A program made the position numbers and the translations under genes. The notes below the pieces were generated by a model. It worked only from the letters and a program-made list of their open reading frames with translations, made no database searches and was not told the DNA's origin. DNA of 64,000 bases from an uncultured Collinsella sp. (GTDB lineage: Bacteria > Actinomycetota > Coriobacteriia > Coriobacteriales > Coriobacteriaceae), in assembly GCA_958427145.1 (NCBI GenBank), contig CAUAAZ010000004.1, forward strand, positions 1-64,000. Reading direction: 5' to 3'. Below, piece by piece: positions 1-8,641 of the stretch. Every line of letters begins with the position of its first letter. The stretch's first letter is position 1.

Positions 1-281
1 GCATCGACCTGCGCCGATGCCCCCAACGTGGACACACATTTTGTCCTATAAGCCTTGTTTTGCATCTGTACCGTTGACGCATCTGAGTGTGCCATTCGCT
101 CCGACGCGTAGGTTTTGGCGGTAATTCCGAGGATAATAACCGCCAACGTTAGCATCCCAATGGCGGCAATCTTCGTCACGCGGATGCGAGTGGCAGCGAG
201 GCCACGCGAAGGCGTGCCCTTCGTCTCATATCTGCTGCCATGCTGCGGCACATACTCGTCCCGCGATGCGTTGTTTCGCAC
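1..281 (-). CDS. Membrane-anchored protein, N-terminal part (runs off the window)
   Basis: An open frame of 93 codons runs from a GTG at 281 to the window edge without a stop. The start is supported by AGGAG five bases upstream. The first 35 or so residues are polar and charged. A single hydrophobic segment of about 18 residues follows (around residues 38-56, reading IAAIGMLTLAVIILGIT). After it the chain is polar and contains one Cys before the edge. This is the layout of a type II, single-pass membrane protein with a short cytoplasmic head. I do not recognise the family, and the C-terminal domain that would define it lies outside the window. The GTG start and open edge make this gene easy to miss. 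Confidence 0.6.
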   Translation of the reverse strand, partial: MRNNASRDEYVPQHGSRYETKGTPSRGLAATRIRVTKIAAIGMLTLAVIILGITAKTYASERMAHSDASTVQMQNKAYRTKCVSTLGASAQVD

Positions 282-440
282 GTGGTCTCCTGACTGCTAC
301 CGTTTATATACGAGCAGCATAATACCGAGCAGGCATTTCTTTCCAAAGATATTCAGCGGCGTTTAAGGTGTCTTTAAAGAAACCACAAGCGTATTTATCC
401 AAATGGCGCGACTCTGTTGCGCATCTCTGTCCAAAACGCA

Positions 441-505
441 GTTGCGGTGAAATAGTTCCTGCTTGGGCGGCATAAGCCGAAAAACAAGAACTATTCCACC
501 GCAAC
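441..505. repeat. Inverted repeat around a 30-nt loop
   Basis: The arms GTTGCGGTGAAATAGTTC (441-458) and GAACTATTCCACCGCAAC (488-505) are complementary except for one mismatch. There is no T-tract, so it is not a typical intrinsic terminator. It may be an interspersed palindromic element; no second copy was seen in this window. Confidence 0.6.
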
Positions 506-542
506 TTGACGGGGCTCTTTAGCAATCAACTAGGTGCCCGGG

Positions 543-575
543 GGCACTCATTTAAGTCTGTCCCCAATGAGTGCC
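543..575. repeat. Short inverted repeat of the GTCCCCAATGA family
   Basis: GGCACTCAT and ATGAGTGCC form a 9-bp stem. The loop and 3' arm contain GTCCCCAATGA, the core shared with the palindromes at 20231, 37877 and 42566. It is just downstream of pflA and could act as that gene's 3' hairpin. Confidence 0.45.
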
Positions 576-597
576 TTTGGGGAGCGAAAATGGCTCG

Positions 598-1416
598 CTA
601 GCCGATGGCGTTTTTGAGTTCCGCGCGGCGCTTTTTCATGCCCGTCATGACGGCGTTGCGCAGCTCGGGCATGCGCGCGGTATCCATCTGTGGAACACCC
701 TCGAGCTTATAGGGAATACCCAGTTGCTCGTACTTGACGACACCCATCGTGTGATACGGCAGCATTTCCAGGCCCACCACGTTGTGCCATGGAGCGATCA
801 GACGACCGAGCTTCTCGCACTCCTCAACCGTATCGGTAATGCCCGGCACCACCACGTGGCGGATAACGACCTTAATCTTGCGGCGCGCAAGCTCATCACC
901 AAACGCCAGAATGCGTGCGGGATCGCAACCGGTCAGCTTTTTATGCTCGACGGGATCGGCATGTTTAATGTCGAGCAGCACCATATCGGTCTCGTTGAGT
1001 ACGGCATCGAACTTCTCGGGATGCGCGGGATCGAACGCATAGCCGCAGCTATCCAGGCAGGTATGCACGCGACCCTCGGGGTTGTTGTGCATTGCACGGA
1101 ACAGATCGGCCAAAAACTCGGGCTGCAGGAGCGGTTCGCCGCCGGACACCGTAATGCCGCCGCTGCGGTAAAACTCATGGTTGCTCTGGAACTCGTCCAT
1201 CAGGTGCTCGACGGTCACCATGGTGCCGCCGTTAACCGACCAGGTATCGGGGTTGTGGCAATACGCACAGCGCATGGGGCAGCCCTGAACAAACACCACA
1301 AAGCGGATGCCGGGTCCATCGACCGTTCCCATCGTCTCAATCGAATGCACGCGGCCCAGGGCAAACGCAGAGTCCTCGGGACGAGCGTCCACACCCTCGA
1401 GCGTCATCTCAGCCAT
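598..1416 (-). CDS. pflA: Pyruvate formate-lyase activating enzyme (radical SAM)
   Basis: This enzyme uses S-adenosylmethionine and a [4Fe-4S] cluster to abstract hydrogen from the glycyl-radical Gly of pyruvate formate-lyase. The cluster motif CPMRCAYC gives Cys46, Cys50 and Cys53, followed by HNPDTW as in PflA proteins, and VSGGEPLLQ is the expected glycine-rich SAM-binding segment. The length of 272 residues fits the family (about 245-260) with a slightly long N-terminus. I start at ATG 1416 because AAGG lies eight bases upstream; ATG 1437 and ATG 1407 are alternatives. It is not adjacent to its likely targets, the split PFL genes at 8764-11152, being separated from them by DegV and the sucrose operon on the same strand. 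Confidence 0.93.
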   Translation of the reverse strand: MAEMTLEGVDARPEDSAFALGRVHSIETMGTVDGPGIRFVVFVQGCPMRCAYCHNPDTWSVNGGTMVTVEHLMDEFQSNHEFYRSGGITVSGGEPLLQPEFLADLFRAMHNNPEGRVHTCLDSCGYAFDPAHPEKFDAVLNETDMVLLDIKHADPVEHKKLTGCDPARILAFGDELARRKIKVVIRHVVVPGITDTVEECEKLGRLIAPWHNVVGLEMLPYHTMGVVKYEQLGIPYKLEGVPQMDTARMPELRNAVMTGMKKRRAELKNAIG

Positions 1417-1602
1417 TCCCGCTACCTTGCCTCTCATTGGTTTTAGCTACATAAATGCCAGAGTCATTCTAGCCCATATGCATGATGGCGAAACGGTTTA
1501 GCGGTCAATTGGGTTGTTCTATTTGGCCCCACGCAAGAGCGGCGGGAAGGTTGTCGCAACCCGCCCGCCGCCGAGGCAATAGAAATCGATAGACGCCAGG
1601 CC

Positions 1603-2457
1603 TTACGCTTTAAGCGTGAGCACCGCACCGAAGGCGGTCGGGCCGCAATGGCTCGAGATGACGCCGCCGACCTGAGTCCAGGTAACGTCCTTAAAGCCCA
1701 GGTCGTGCGCATAGACTTCCATGTCGTCGCGCAGCTCCTGGGAAAGACCTACCGAATACGCCAGGCCAATGTGCGAGTAGTCAATCTCGCCCTTCGCAAC
1801 CATGTGGTCAATAAAGGCACGGGCGCACTTGAGCATAGAGCCGCGGAACTTCTTGGTCGCCACAAACTTACCGCCCGTTACTTCAATGCAGGGCTTAATC
1901 TTGAGCAGGTGGGCGCCAAGGAATGCCACGTTGGACAGACGACCGCCTGCCTTAAGGAAGGCTAGGTCGGTAGGAACAAAGCCCAGCAGCACACGGTCCA
2001 TGACGGAATTCGTAAAAGCAAAGATCTCGTCGACGGTGGCATCGGGGTGAGCCTCGATGTATTTGGCGGTCTCGACGACAACGAGCGACTGGCCCACCGA
2101 GACAAAGCGCGTGTCCATGGAGTAGACGTAGTCGCGACCCTTGGCGGCGATCTTCGATGATTGATGCGAGCAGGTCGTGGCCTCGGAGTACGCAAGATGC
2201 AGAATGGTCGCATCGGGCTGCTCGGCATGGATACGGTCATATACGTGCGCAAAATCCGCAGGCGCACAGCCACTGGTCTTGGGCATTACGCCAAACTCGT
2301 TGCAGCGTGAATAAATCTCGAGCGGATCGATCGAGCCGTCCTCGACGGTCTCGTCACCAATCGTGACATGCATAGGCACGCGCACGATACCGTAGCGTTC
2401 GCAGAGCTCCGGCGTCACATCCGACCCAGACTCAACCACGATTACGTACTTGCCCAT
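1603..2457 (-). CDS. DegV family (fatty-acid-binding) protein
   Basis: DegV/FakB proteins bind a fatty acid in a two-domain fold and in Firmicutes present it to the kinase FakA. The N-terminus GKYVIVVESGSDVTPE and the later KTSGCAPADF and PTDLAFLKAGGRLS segments match the family, the last being the typical C-domain loop. The chain is 284 residues, the usual length. The start is ATG 2457; an in-frame GTG at 2466 lies too close to the GGG-rich Shine-Dalgarno candidate. No FakA partner is seen nearby. It stands alone between pflA and the sucrose operon. Physiological ligand and partner cannot be read from sequence. Confidence 0.88.
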   Translation of the reverse strand: MGKYVIVVESGSDVTPELCERYGIVRVPMHVTIGDETVEDGSIDPLEIYSRCNEFGVMPKTSGCAPADFAHVYDRIHAEQPDATILHLAYSEATTCSHQSSKIAAKGRDYVYSMDTRFVSVGQSLVVVETAKYIEAHPDATVDEIFAFTNSVMDRVLLGFVPTDLAFLKAGGRLSNVAFLGAHLLKIKPCIEVTGGKFVATKKFRGSMLKCARAFIDHMVAKGEIDYSHIGLAYSVGLSQELRDDMEVYAHDLGFKDVTWTQVGGVISSHCGPTAFGAVLTLKA

Positions 2458-2735
2458 TATTATCACGACCCATCTCTACGTTGGTTTTTCAATACATGAC
2501 ACGCGCCGCCGCACTGTTGCACAACGGCGTCCAAGCGCCAAAGAGACGCCGCCCCTTGCACACAACAAAGGACAGCGTCTCCCTGGAAAACTCCGTGCTT
2601 ATTTAGGATTCCACACGGTTTATTAAGGAGGGTTACTTGTTCCGCAAACGGTCGCTATATATGCGGTAAGCGGTAGTTGGCCGCGACAACTGCGACACAT
2701 TCCGTCCAGTAAATCCAATCGTGCTCCACGCACGG

Positions 2736-4178
2736 TTAATGCACGAGGCGGTAGAAATTCATCGATGCCGCACCCTCGGCGTGCAGCTCCATCGCCGGAA
2801 CCGCCGGCGAATAGGTACGGCTCGTAAGTGCCGCCTCGCCGCCATTTGCAAAAATCTCGACCATCGTAGTGTCCGAAAGCACGCGTAGGTCGCGAAGCTC
2901 GCCGAGCTCAATCGACCTCTGGTCGCGCCCATAGCCTTCGTCACCCATATCGAGGGTAAGCATCCCGTCCGTATAACGCACAAAGACACCCTTGCGGATT
3001 TCGAGCTCGACCATCTTGGCGCCCTCGCAGGAAACCACAAGATCAAACAGGCGGCCCGGCTCCTCAACGGTTTCACCGCCTGTCGCGCGAACGCAGTCGC
3101 CGCGCATCCTCTCAATCTCGTGCGCCGGCTGCTGGCAGAGCTTACCATCGCGCATGCTCAGCTCTCGCGGCACCGTCAACGCGCACTGCCACCCGCGCGC
3201 CACCGTCGGGTTTTCCGCCGTCGCATCGGGGCAACCCGACCATCCGATCATCAAACGCCGGCCTGCAGCATCCTCAAAGGACTGCGGAGCATAGAAATCA
3301 AAACCGGCATCGACCATCGGGGGCATGCCCTGCCTGACGATTTTAAAGCTCGGCGCCTCCCAATCGGCCTCGATAGGGAACCACACGCACTGATGCGGAT
3401 TGCGGTAACGCCAACCATCGGCAGGCACACCCTGCGGACAGCAAACGAGAATAAGCTCGCCATCAAGCTCAAACAGATCAGGGCACTCCCACATAAAGCC
3501 AAACTTCTCGCCCAGCTCAATGCGCGTCGCATAGCTCCAGACCCCTAAATCACGCGAAGTATAGACAAGCACGCAGCCACGGTCGTCTTTCGTACGAGCG
3601 CCCAGAACCATGTAGTAGATACCATCGTGCTCAAGGATCTTGGGGTCGCGCACGTGCGTACCGATATCGTCGGGGTAATCGACTGGTCCAACAGCCATGC
3701 GCTTCTCGCCCAATTCGTCGGGATTCTCGGCAACCATATGAATCTGGTTTTGCTCACGGCCCGTCAACACGTAGTCGTAATCATCGCGGTCAAAATGCTT
3801 GACGTTGCCGGTATAGAAGTAGTGAATCTTGCCATCACGTACAAAGGCAGAACCAGAATACGCTCCGCTCGAATCCAAATCGGAATCGGGGAACAGCACG
3901 GGGCCGTGATTCTCGTACGTCACAAAATCCTTTGTCGTCAGATGGTTCCAAAGCACTGGACCGCCATGCGCAGCATCGAACGGATCGTATTGATGATAGA
4001 TGTGATACGTATCACCAATCTGAACCAAACCGTTGGGGTCGTTGAGCCAGCCAAGCTCAGGCTCCACATGGAACAGAAGCCTATCGGGGTCGGACGCGAT
4101 GCGAGCCGCCGTCTCATCCTGTCCGACACGCCACTGCTCATAGTCCGCGCGTGTCACCTTGTTTTTTTGATTTAACAT
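2736..4178 (-). CDS. scrB: GH32 sucrose-6-phosphate hydrolase / beta-fructosidase
   Basis: This cytoplasmic GH32 enzyme should cleave sucrose-6-phosphate (or another beta-fructoside) imported by the PTS gene just upstream. The beta-fructosidase nucleophile motif WLNDPNG is present (Asp47), followed by RDPKI with the transition-state stabilising Asp and by WECPDL with the acid/base Glu. It has 480 residues and no signal peptide, consistent with an intracellular ScrB-like enzyme rather than a secreted levanase. It is the last gene of the minus-strand operon lacI - GH32 - EIIBC - scrB. A stem-loop at 4207-4235 separates it from the PTS gene, and the Shine-Dalgarno at the chosen start is weak. 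Substrate is inferred from the PTS context. Confidence 0.88.
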   Translation of the reverse strand: MLNQKNKVTRADYEQWRVGQDETAARIASDPDRLLFHVEPELGWLNDPNGLVQIGDTYHIYHQYDPFDAAHGGPVLWNHLTTKDFVTYENHGPVLFPDSDLDSSGAYSGSAFVRDGKIHYFYTGNVKHFDRDDYDYVLTGREQNQIHMVAENPDELGEKRMAVGPVDYPDDIGTHVRDPKILEHDGIYYMVLGARTKDDRGCVLVYTSRDLGVWSYATRIELGEKFGFMWECPDLFELDGELILVCCPQGVPADGWRYRNPHQCVWFPIEADWEAPSFKIVRQGMPPMVDAGFDFYAPQSFEDAAGRRLMIGWSGCPDATAENPTVARGWQCALTVPRELSMRDGKLCQQPAHEIERMRGDCVRATGGETVEEPGRLFDLVVSCEGAKMVELEIRKGVFVRYTDGMLTLDMGDEGYGRDQRSIELGELRDLRVLSDTTMVEIFANGGEAALTSRTYSPAVPAMELHAEGAASMNFYRLVH

Positions 4179-4206
4179 CGCCGTTGACTTTCTCGTCTAT
4201 GGGGAA

Positions 4207-4235
4207 GGACGCTCGACTCACACGAGTCGAACGCC
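4207..4235 (-). promoter_or_regulatory. Intercistronic stem-loop between EIIBC and scrB
   Basis: TCGACTC and GAGTCGA form a perfect stem with an ACAC loop, extended by further GC pairs on both sides. There is no T-tract, so it more likely tunes or stabilises the polycistronic mRNA than ends it. Confidence 0.5.
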
Positions 4236-4278
4236 CTCCTCAAATGGACTTATCCTCAGATTACACTGAACGGCTCAA

Positions 4279-5730
4279 CTAGAAGCTAACGTCGAAGCCA
4301 GCGCCAGCGCCCTCTTCATCGGTGGTCGGCACGCCCTTTGCCTTGTTGTAGGCAAAGATCAAGACGATCGGCACGATAAAGGCGATGAGATTGCCAGCCA
4401 CATACCACACGAGGGTCTCGGGCGTAACGATGAGCAGGCCAAGCACGCCGGTCAGACCCTGACCGATAGCGCGCACCTCAAAGAGCTTGACGAAGGCACC
4501 GCCGCAGCCTGCACCGATGCATGCGCAGATGAACGGGATGATCGAGTAGCGCATGTTTGCAGCGAAGATAGCGGGCTCGGAGATTCCGACCAGCGTCGGG
4601 ATAAAGGACGACATGCAGATGTTGCGCTCTTTGGAGTGCTTCTTGTGAATGAGGTACATACCGATGGCGCCGCCGCCCTGGGCGATGATGGAAACCGACC
4701 AGATGGCCTGGATGTAGTTGAAGCCAGTCGTGGCAACAAGGTTTGCCTCGATACCCTGGATGAACTGATGCGTACCGGTAACGACGAGCGGCTGCAGGAA
4801 CGCGGCGAAGACAAAGGCACCAAAGACGCCCATCCTGTTGTACAGGATATCGATTACGCCGGCGAGGACGTCACCGATCAGGTTGCCGAGCGGGCCGAAC
4901 ACGGTGAACAGGGCGACGTTAGCAAGAATCAGGGTAACGGTCGGGACAAAGACGAACGAAACGACCTCGGGGATGTACTTCTGGGCAATCTTTTCGACCT
5001 TGGCCATAAACCAGGCAGTCAGGATTGCAGGGAATACGCCGCCCTGGAAAGCAACCATGGGAATGGATAGCGGACCGAAGTTCCAGTACTCAGCACCCGT
5101 CGGGTCCATAACGAACGTGTTGCGGTTCATAAGGCTCGGGTGAACCATGACGATACCGACGAGGATGCCCAGGATCGGGTTACCGCCAAAACGCTTGACC
5201 GCGCTGTACATAACCAGGACAGGCAGGTAGTCGAACGTGGTGGCGATAATGGCAAAGAAGCTTGCGAGGTTCTTGAGGAACTCGCTGTGATCGGCGAGGC
5301 TGCCTTCCATGCCAAAGAGGCCGTTGGCAACGATCAGTGACTTAAGGCCGATGATGATTGCAGCGCCGACGAAGGCGGGAATGATGGGGATAAAGATGTC
5401 CGAGAATACCTTGAGGACCGAGAAGAACTTGCCCTTCTTGTCCGCCTCAGCGCCCTTGACCTCGGAAGCACTGATCTCCTTAACGCCCGTCAGAGCCATA
5501 AACTCATCGTAAACCTTGTTGACGGTACCGGTACCGAAGATGATCATGAGCTGGCCGCTGTTGTACAGCACGCCCTTGACGCCATCGATGTTCTCGAGCT
5601 CGGCCTTGTTGTATTTGCTCGTATCCTTGAGCACCAGACGCAGACGGGTCACGCAATGCGTGGCGCCCTCGATGTTCTCCAGTCCGCCGACGTTGTCGAC
5701 GACTTGCTGGGACACTGCCTTGTAGTCCAT
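4279..5730 (-). CDS. PTS EIIBC component, sucrose / beta-glucoside (Glc superfamily) type
   Basis: This inner-membrane protein imports and phosphorylates a sugar. The N-terminal EIIB domain (about residues 1-85) carries the phosphorylated Cys26 in ATHCVTRLRLVL. The EIIC domain follows (about 105-465) with roughly ten hydrophobic segments, as in the sucrose/trehalose/beta-glucoside family. It is 483 residues and ends straight after EIIC, so the EIIA-Glc domain often fused at the C-terminus is missing and must come from elsewhere. ATG 5730 is chosen because GGAGAGG lies just upstream, while ATG 5742 has no spaced Shine-Dalgarno. A LacI-type operator at 5757-5772 lies immediately upstream. Neighbouring GH32 genes point to sucrose or a fructo-oligosaccharide. 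Confidence 0.9.
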   Translation of the reverse strand: MDYKAVSQQVVDNVGGLENIEGATHCVTRLRLVLKDTSKYNKAELENIDGVKGVLYNSGQLMIIFGTGTVNKVYDEFMALTGVKEISASEVKGAEADKKGKFFSVLKVFSDIFIPIIPAFVGAAIIIGLKSLIVANGLFGMEGSLADHSEFLKNLASFFAIIATTFDYLPVLVMYSAVKRFGGNPILGILVGIVMVHPSLMNRNTFVMDPTGAEYWNFGPLSIPMVAFQGGVFPAILTAWFMAKVEKIAQKYIPEVVSFVFVPTVTLILANVALFTVFGPLGNLIGDVLAGVIDILYNRMGVFGAFVFAAFLQPLVVTGTHQFIQGIEANLVATTGFNYIQAIWSVSIIAQGGGAIGMYLIHKKHSKERNICMSSFIPTLVGISEPAIFAANMRYSIIPFICACIGAGCGGAFVKLFEVRAIGQGLTGVLGLLIVTPETLVWYVAGNLIAFIVPIVLIFAYNKAKGVPTTDEEGAGAGFDVSF

Positions 5731-5756
5731 GTTCCTCTCCATTCCTTTTCTAAATC

Positions 5757-5772
5757 ATAAAACGTTTTGATG
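5757..5772. promoter_or_regulatory. LacI-family operator upstream of the EIIBC gene
   Basis: ATAAAACGTTTTGATG is a CG-centred near-palindrome that matches the sites around the neighbouring lacI gene (7207, 7224, 8373). It lies about 30 bases upstream of the EIIBC start. It also resembles a catabolite-response element, so a CcpA-like factor is an alternative binder. Confidence 0.55.
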
Positions 5773-5775
5773 CCA

Positions 5776-7158
5776 TTACAGAGACGCGATCGTTGCATTT
5801 GCGCACTTGAGCGTACCGTCGGTGACCGTCAGTGCCACACCCTGGCCCTGCTTATTGCAGAAGCGCGCGTTAAGCGCAACATCATCGACAAAGATGGTCG
5901 CGATATCGTCGTCAACGACCAGGCGCACATGATGAGTGCCCTCGCCCTTAAAGAACAACGGACGCTCGAGGCCCATGTTGTTGACCTGGAACCACGGATA
6001 CTGGGGGGCCGCCGTAAACTCGAGCTTGCCCTCACGCAGGTTGGCGCGGAACTCATAGGCAAGACCGGACTCGGCGTCCTCGGCGAGCTTAACCGAGAAG
6101 CCGGCAGCGTCACCGGCGAGCTCGATGTCGGCGTCGAGCATATAGGTGGAACCGGCATCCGCAGCGAGCACCTGCTCGACCTTGCCCGACTCGCAGGAAA
6201 GCTCAAAGGCCTCGACTGCCTTAGCCTCGCCAAAGGCGCCAAGCATGCTGTCGGGGAGTTTGGTGCCAAGCGTTCCGTCGGCACGCTGAACGATCTCGAG
6301 GGGCATAAAGGTGCCACCCCACAGGTAAGAGCTGGGGTCGCCGCCCTCGTCACGCGTAGGAACCCAACCAAAGAGAACGCGACGCTCGCCATCAAATGCG
6401 GTGCGAGCGGCGTAGTACGCGCGGCCGTCGAAGGAGTCGTCAGCGGGGGTAATCCAAGGACCGTTGATGGACTTGGACATGCGGTAACGGGTCTTGTTGC
6501 CGTCGCTGTACTCGGAAAAGACGAGGTACCACCAGTCGCCCATCTTAAAGAGATCAGGCATCTCAAACATGGTGTACAGGCCCGGGTTCCACCAGTCGCC
6601 CTGGAACTCCCAGTTGGTCAGATCCTTGGAGGTGAACTTGACCAGGCGGCCGGTCATCAGACGCTTGTCCTCGCCCACACGCGTGCCGAGGATGAGCATG
6701 TACTCTTCGTTCTCCTCATCCCAAAGCACAAAGGGATCGCGCCAGTTGCGGTCATCGTAACCCTCCTGGGGCGGAAGCAGCGTCTCGGCGATGTTCTTCT
6801 CCCACTTGACGGCGTCGTCGCTCGTTGCGTGAAGAAGAACCTGCTTCATCAAACGTGCGCGGACCTTATCGCGATTGCAACCAGTGTAGAGCGCATGGTA
6901 CTTGTCGCCCACCTTAAACACCGTGCCGGCATAAATGTACTGGTCGACTTCCTCGTCGCCGCCACGCTCAAGGCTCTCGCCAAAGTCCTTGTAGTTGACG
7001 AAATCCTTGGTCGTAGCGAGTGCCCAGCCAAACGGCTCTCCGAAAGGTTCGGGGTTACGCGTGTCACGCTGATGATAGAGATAGAACGTGCCGTCCTCGC
7101 CGTACGGCATGATGTCGCCTACCCAAATTCCCTCAGGCTGGTAATACACCTTGTGCAT
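5776..7158 (-). CDS. GH32 family beta-fructosidase (second paralogue)
   Basis: This is a second glycoside hydrolase of clan GH-J. The nucleophile region reads WVGDIMPYGEDGTFYLYH, a divergent form of WxNDPNG, with RDPF and FEMPDLF supplying the other two acidic residues. A C-terminal beta-sandwich of roughly 150 residues follows, as in GH32. It has 460 residues and no signal peptide, so it should be cytoplasmic. ATG 7158 is used because AAAGGAAG precedes it. It is the first structural gene after lacI and has two operators upstream. Its active site differs from that of the ScrB-like enzyme in the same operon, so it probably acts on a different fructoside; a role on fructan oligomers is only inference. 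Confidence 0.8.
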   Translation of the reverse strand: MHKVYYQPEGIWVGDIMPYGEDGTFYLYHQRDTRNPEPFGEPFGWALATTKDFVNYKDFGESLERGGDEEVDQYIYAGTVFKVGDKYHALYTGCNRDKVRARLMKQVLLHATSDDAVKWEKNIAETLLPPQEGYDDRNWRDPFVLWDEENEEYMLILGTRVGEDKRLMTGRLVKFTSKDLTNWEFQGDWWNPGLYTMFEMPDLFKMGDWWYLVFSEYSDGNKTRYRMSKSINGPWITPADDSFDGRAYYAARTAFDGERRVLFGWVPTRDEGGDPSSYLWGGTFMPLEIVQRADGTLGTKLPDSMLGAFGEAKAVEAFELSCESGKVEQVLAADAGSTYMLDADIELAGDAAGFSVKLAEDAESGLAYEFRANLREGKLEFTAAPQYPWFQVNNMGLERPLFFKGEGTHHVRLVVDDDIATIFVDDVALNARFCNKQGQGVALTVTDGTLKCANATIASL

Positions 7159-7206
7159 CCGAGACTTCCTTTCCACGACATACTAACTCGGTACAATGGC
7201 AAGATA

Positions 7207-7239
7207 TGTCAATCGTTTTCATATGTCAAACGTTTTCAC
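7207..7239. promoter_or_regulatory. Tandem LacI-family operators upstream of the GH32 gene
   Basis: Two 16-mers, TGTCAATCGTTTTCAT (7207-7222) and TGTCAAACGTTTTCAC (7224-7239), lie one base apart about 50 bases upstream of the GH32 start. Both share the TGTCANACGTTTNCA pattern with the sites at 8373 and, inverted, at 7271-7286 (GGCAAACGGTTGACAT). Confidence 0.7.
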
Positions 7240-7270
7240 ACCAATACGTCTTTTCGCAGTTCCAGTCGTC

Positions 7271-7286
7271 GGCAAACGGTTGACAT
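7271..7286. promoter_or_regulatory. Third LacI-family operator in the lacI-GH32 gap
   Basis: GGCAAACGGTTGACAT reads, on the other strand, ATGTCAACCGTTTGCC. It is a weaker match to the consensus and could help form a repression loop with the tandem sites. Confidence 0.45.
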
Positions 7287-7341
7287 ATGCCGGTGAACGG
7301 TCATCAGAGGCGTTTGAGGAATTCTTTTGGCACGGGATGAA

Positions 7342-8352
7342 CTACGCGGTTTTGCCCTCAATGAGTTCAACGGGGAGCTTGATATTCGATTCGGGATTAT
7401 CGCCGTTAATAAGAGCGATGATGGATTGCGCCGCGAGCTCTCCGATGCGATCGATATCTTGACGTACGGTTGTTAAGTCAGGCATAAACGTCATAGTTCG
7501 GCGGGCACCATCCGCGCCCACGACCTTAATATCGTCTGGAGCGCTCAAGCCGCGCTGCTTCATCACGTTGAGACAGATGGCCGCCATCGTATCGTCTCCC
7601 GCAAAGATGCCGTCAATATCGGGGTTCTCATCGAGGATCTTCGCAACGACCGCGCCCTTTTCGTCGTCGGGCTTAACGAACTCAACCTCACGGACAAGCG
7701 CGGACAAACCGGCCTGCTCAACAACATCGAGGTAGGCATCGGTACGCTTATTGGCAGGCATGCGCATGCGGCTATTGCTGCGCAGGCACAGGATACGCCT
7801 GCAGCCGTCATCAATCAGACGGCGCGTGGCGAGCTCGCCAATGCCATAGCTGTCACTTGCAATCTGGACAGAGCCCTCGCCAAGATCGCAGTCGATGCCA
7901 ACCAGGCTCAAGCCCATCTCGGCATATGCCTCGGCACCGATATTGAGGGAGTTGACGATGACGCCGTCGACCATATTGCGGCGGAGCATGTCAATATAGG
8001 AACGCTCAAGATCGGGTCGATTGGCGCTGTTGCACAGCAACATCTTAAAGCCGTTTTCCGCTAACGTGCGCTCGACCGCCTGCACAACCTGAGCATGGAA
8101 CGGGCTGCTCACAAAGGGAACGATCATACCGATAAGATTCAGGCGACCGTTGAGCATGGCACGGGCGATATCGTTGGGCGTATAGTTGATGCGCTCCATC
8201 GCGGCATGGACCTTATCGCGGGTCTCTTGGCTAATATAGCCGCGATTATTAAGCACGCGAGATACCGTAGTAGGCGAAACCCCCGCCACCGCCGCAACTT
8301 CCTTGATGCCAGGCTTAGCCGTATCCTTAGAACGAGCACTCTCGCGAGCCAT
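7342..8352 (-). CDS. LacI-family transcriptional regulator of the sucrose/fructan operon
   Basis: A 336-residue LacI/GalR repressor. The N-terminal helix-turn-helix reads GIKEVAAVAGVSPTTVSRVLNNRG and is followed by the hinge helix (NDIARAMLNGRLNLIGM) and a periplasmic-binding-like sensor domain to the C-terminus. The specificity pair between VS and TVSR is Pro-Thr, unlike the other LacI paralogues in this window. ATG 8352 is chosen because GGGAGG stands five bases upstream, rather than ATG 8373. It is transcribed in the same direction as the two GH32 genes and the PTS gene. Operators upstream of itself (8373-8388), the GH32 gene and the PTS gene suggest it represses its own operon. Confidence 0.9.
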   Translation of the reverse strand: MARESARSKDTAKPGIKEVAAVAGVSPTTVSRVLNNRGYISQETRDKVHAAMERINYTPNDIARAMLNGRLNLIGMIVPFVSSPFHAQVVQAVERTLAENGFKMLLCNSANRPDLERSYIDMLRRNMVDGVIVNSLNIGAEAYAEMGLSLVGIDCDLGEGSVQIASDSYGIGELATRRLIDDGCRRILCLRSNSRMRMPANKRTDAYLDVVEQAGLSALVREVEFVKPDDEKGAVVAKILDENPDIDGIFAGDDTMAAICLNVMKQRGLSAPDDIKVVGADGARRTMTFMPDLTTVRQDIDRIGELAAQSIIALINGDNPESNIKLPVELIEGKTA

Positions 8353-8372
8353 AGCACCCTCCCCCATCAACA

Positions 8373-8388
8373 TGTCATACGTTTACAT
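8373..8388. promoter_or_regulatory. LacI-family operator upstream of lacI (autoregulation)
   Basis: TGTCATACGTTTACAT is a near-perfect 16-bp dyad centred on CG, 20 bases upstream of the lacI start. It shares its half-sites with the tandem operators at 7207-7239. Confidence 0.65.
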
Positions 8389-8528
8389 ACGAACAAAGCA
8401 TACCCCAACAACAGCGGGAAGACGGTAACAGCACAAGTAAGTAAACGACTCATCCAAATAATTAGGAGAGTTCCGCCTAAAGGGTGACTACACAGGACCC
8501 CCGCCGGGGCTGTTTGGGCTACCTCCCA

Positions 8529-8600
8529 AAACATTCCGCAGGACGCAAAGAGGCTCGCCGCACGAAGTGCGCAGCGAGCCTCTTTGCATGTCCGAGGACA
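8529..8600. repeat. Structured element, core ACATTCCGCAG / CGAGGAC (copy 1)
   Basis: The apical stem pairs GCAAAGAGGCTCGC (8545-8558) with GCGAGCCTCTTTGC (8574-8587). It is flanked by the conserved core halves ACATTCCGCAGGAC and GTCCGAGGAC. The same halves recur in the copies at 8642-8745 and 30062-30206, with different stem sequences. The 5' outer arm of this copy looks lost. Confidence 0.7.
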
Positions 8601-8641
8601 CCAATTTAATTTAGCGTGGTTCCCTAAAGGACGACAACGCA

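Larger units (their letters stand above)
282..597. other. Intergenic region with two inverted repeats
   Basis: No convincing gene is visible. The stretch holds an 18-bp-arm inverted repeat (441-505) and a smaller one (543-575) carrying the GTCCCCAATGA core that recurs elsewhere in the window. A TATAAA-like -10 lies just upstream of the minus-strand gene that starts at 281, but no good -35 is evident. Confidence 0.5.

Noticed and set aside
304..525. 73-codon minus-strand frame near the left edge
   Set aside because: It overlaps the inverted repeat at 441-505 and has no ribosome site or recognisable product.
5767..7296. 509-codon plus-strand open frame over the second GH32 gene
   Set aside because: Antisense shadow; the minus strand holds the GH32 motifs and a ribosome site.
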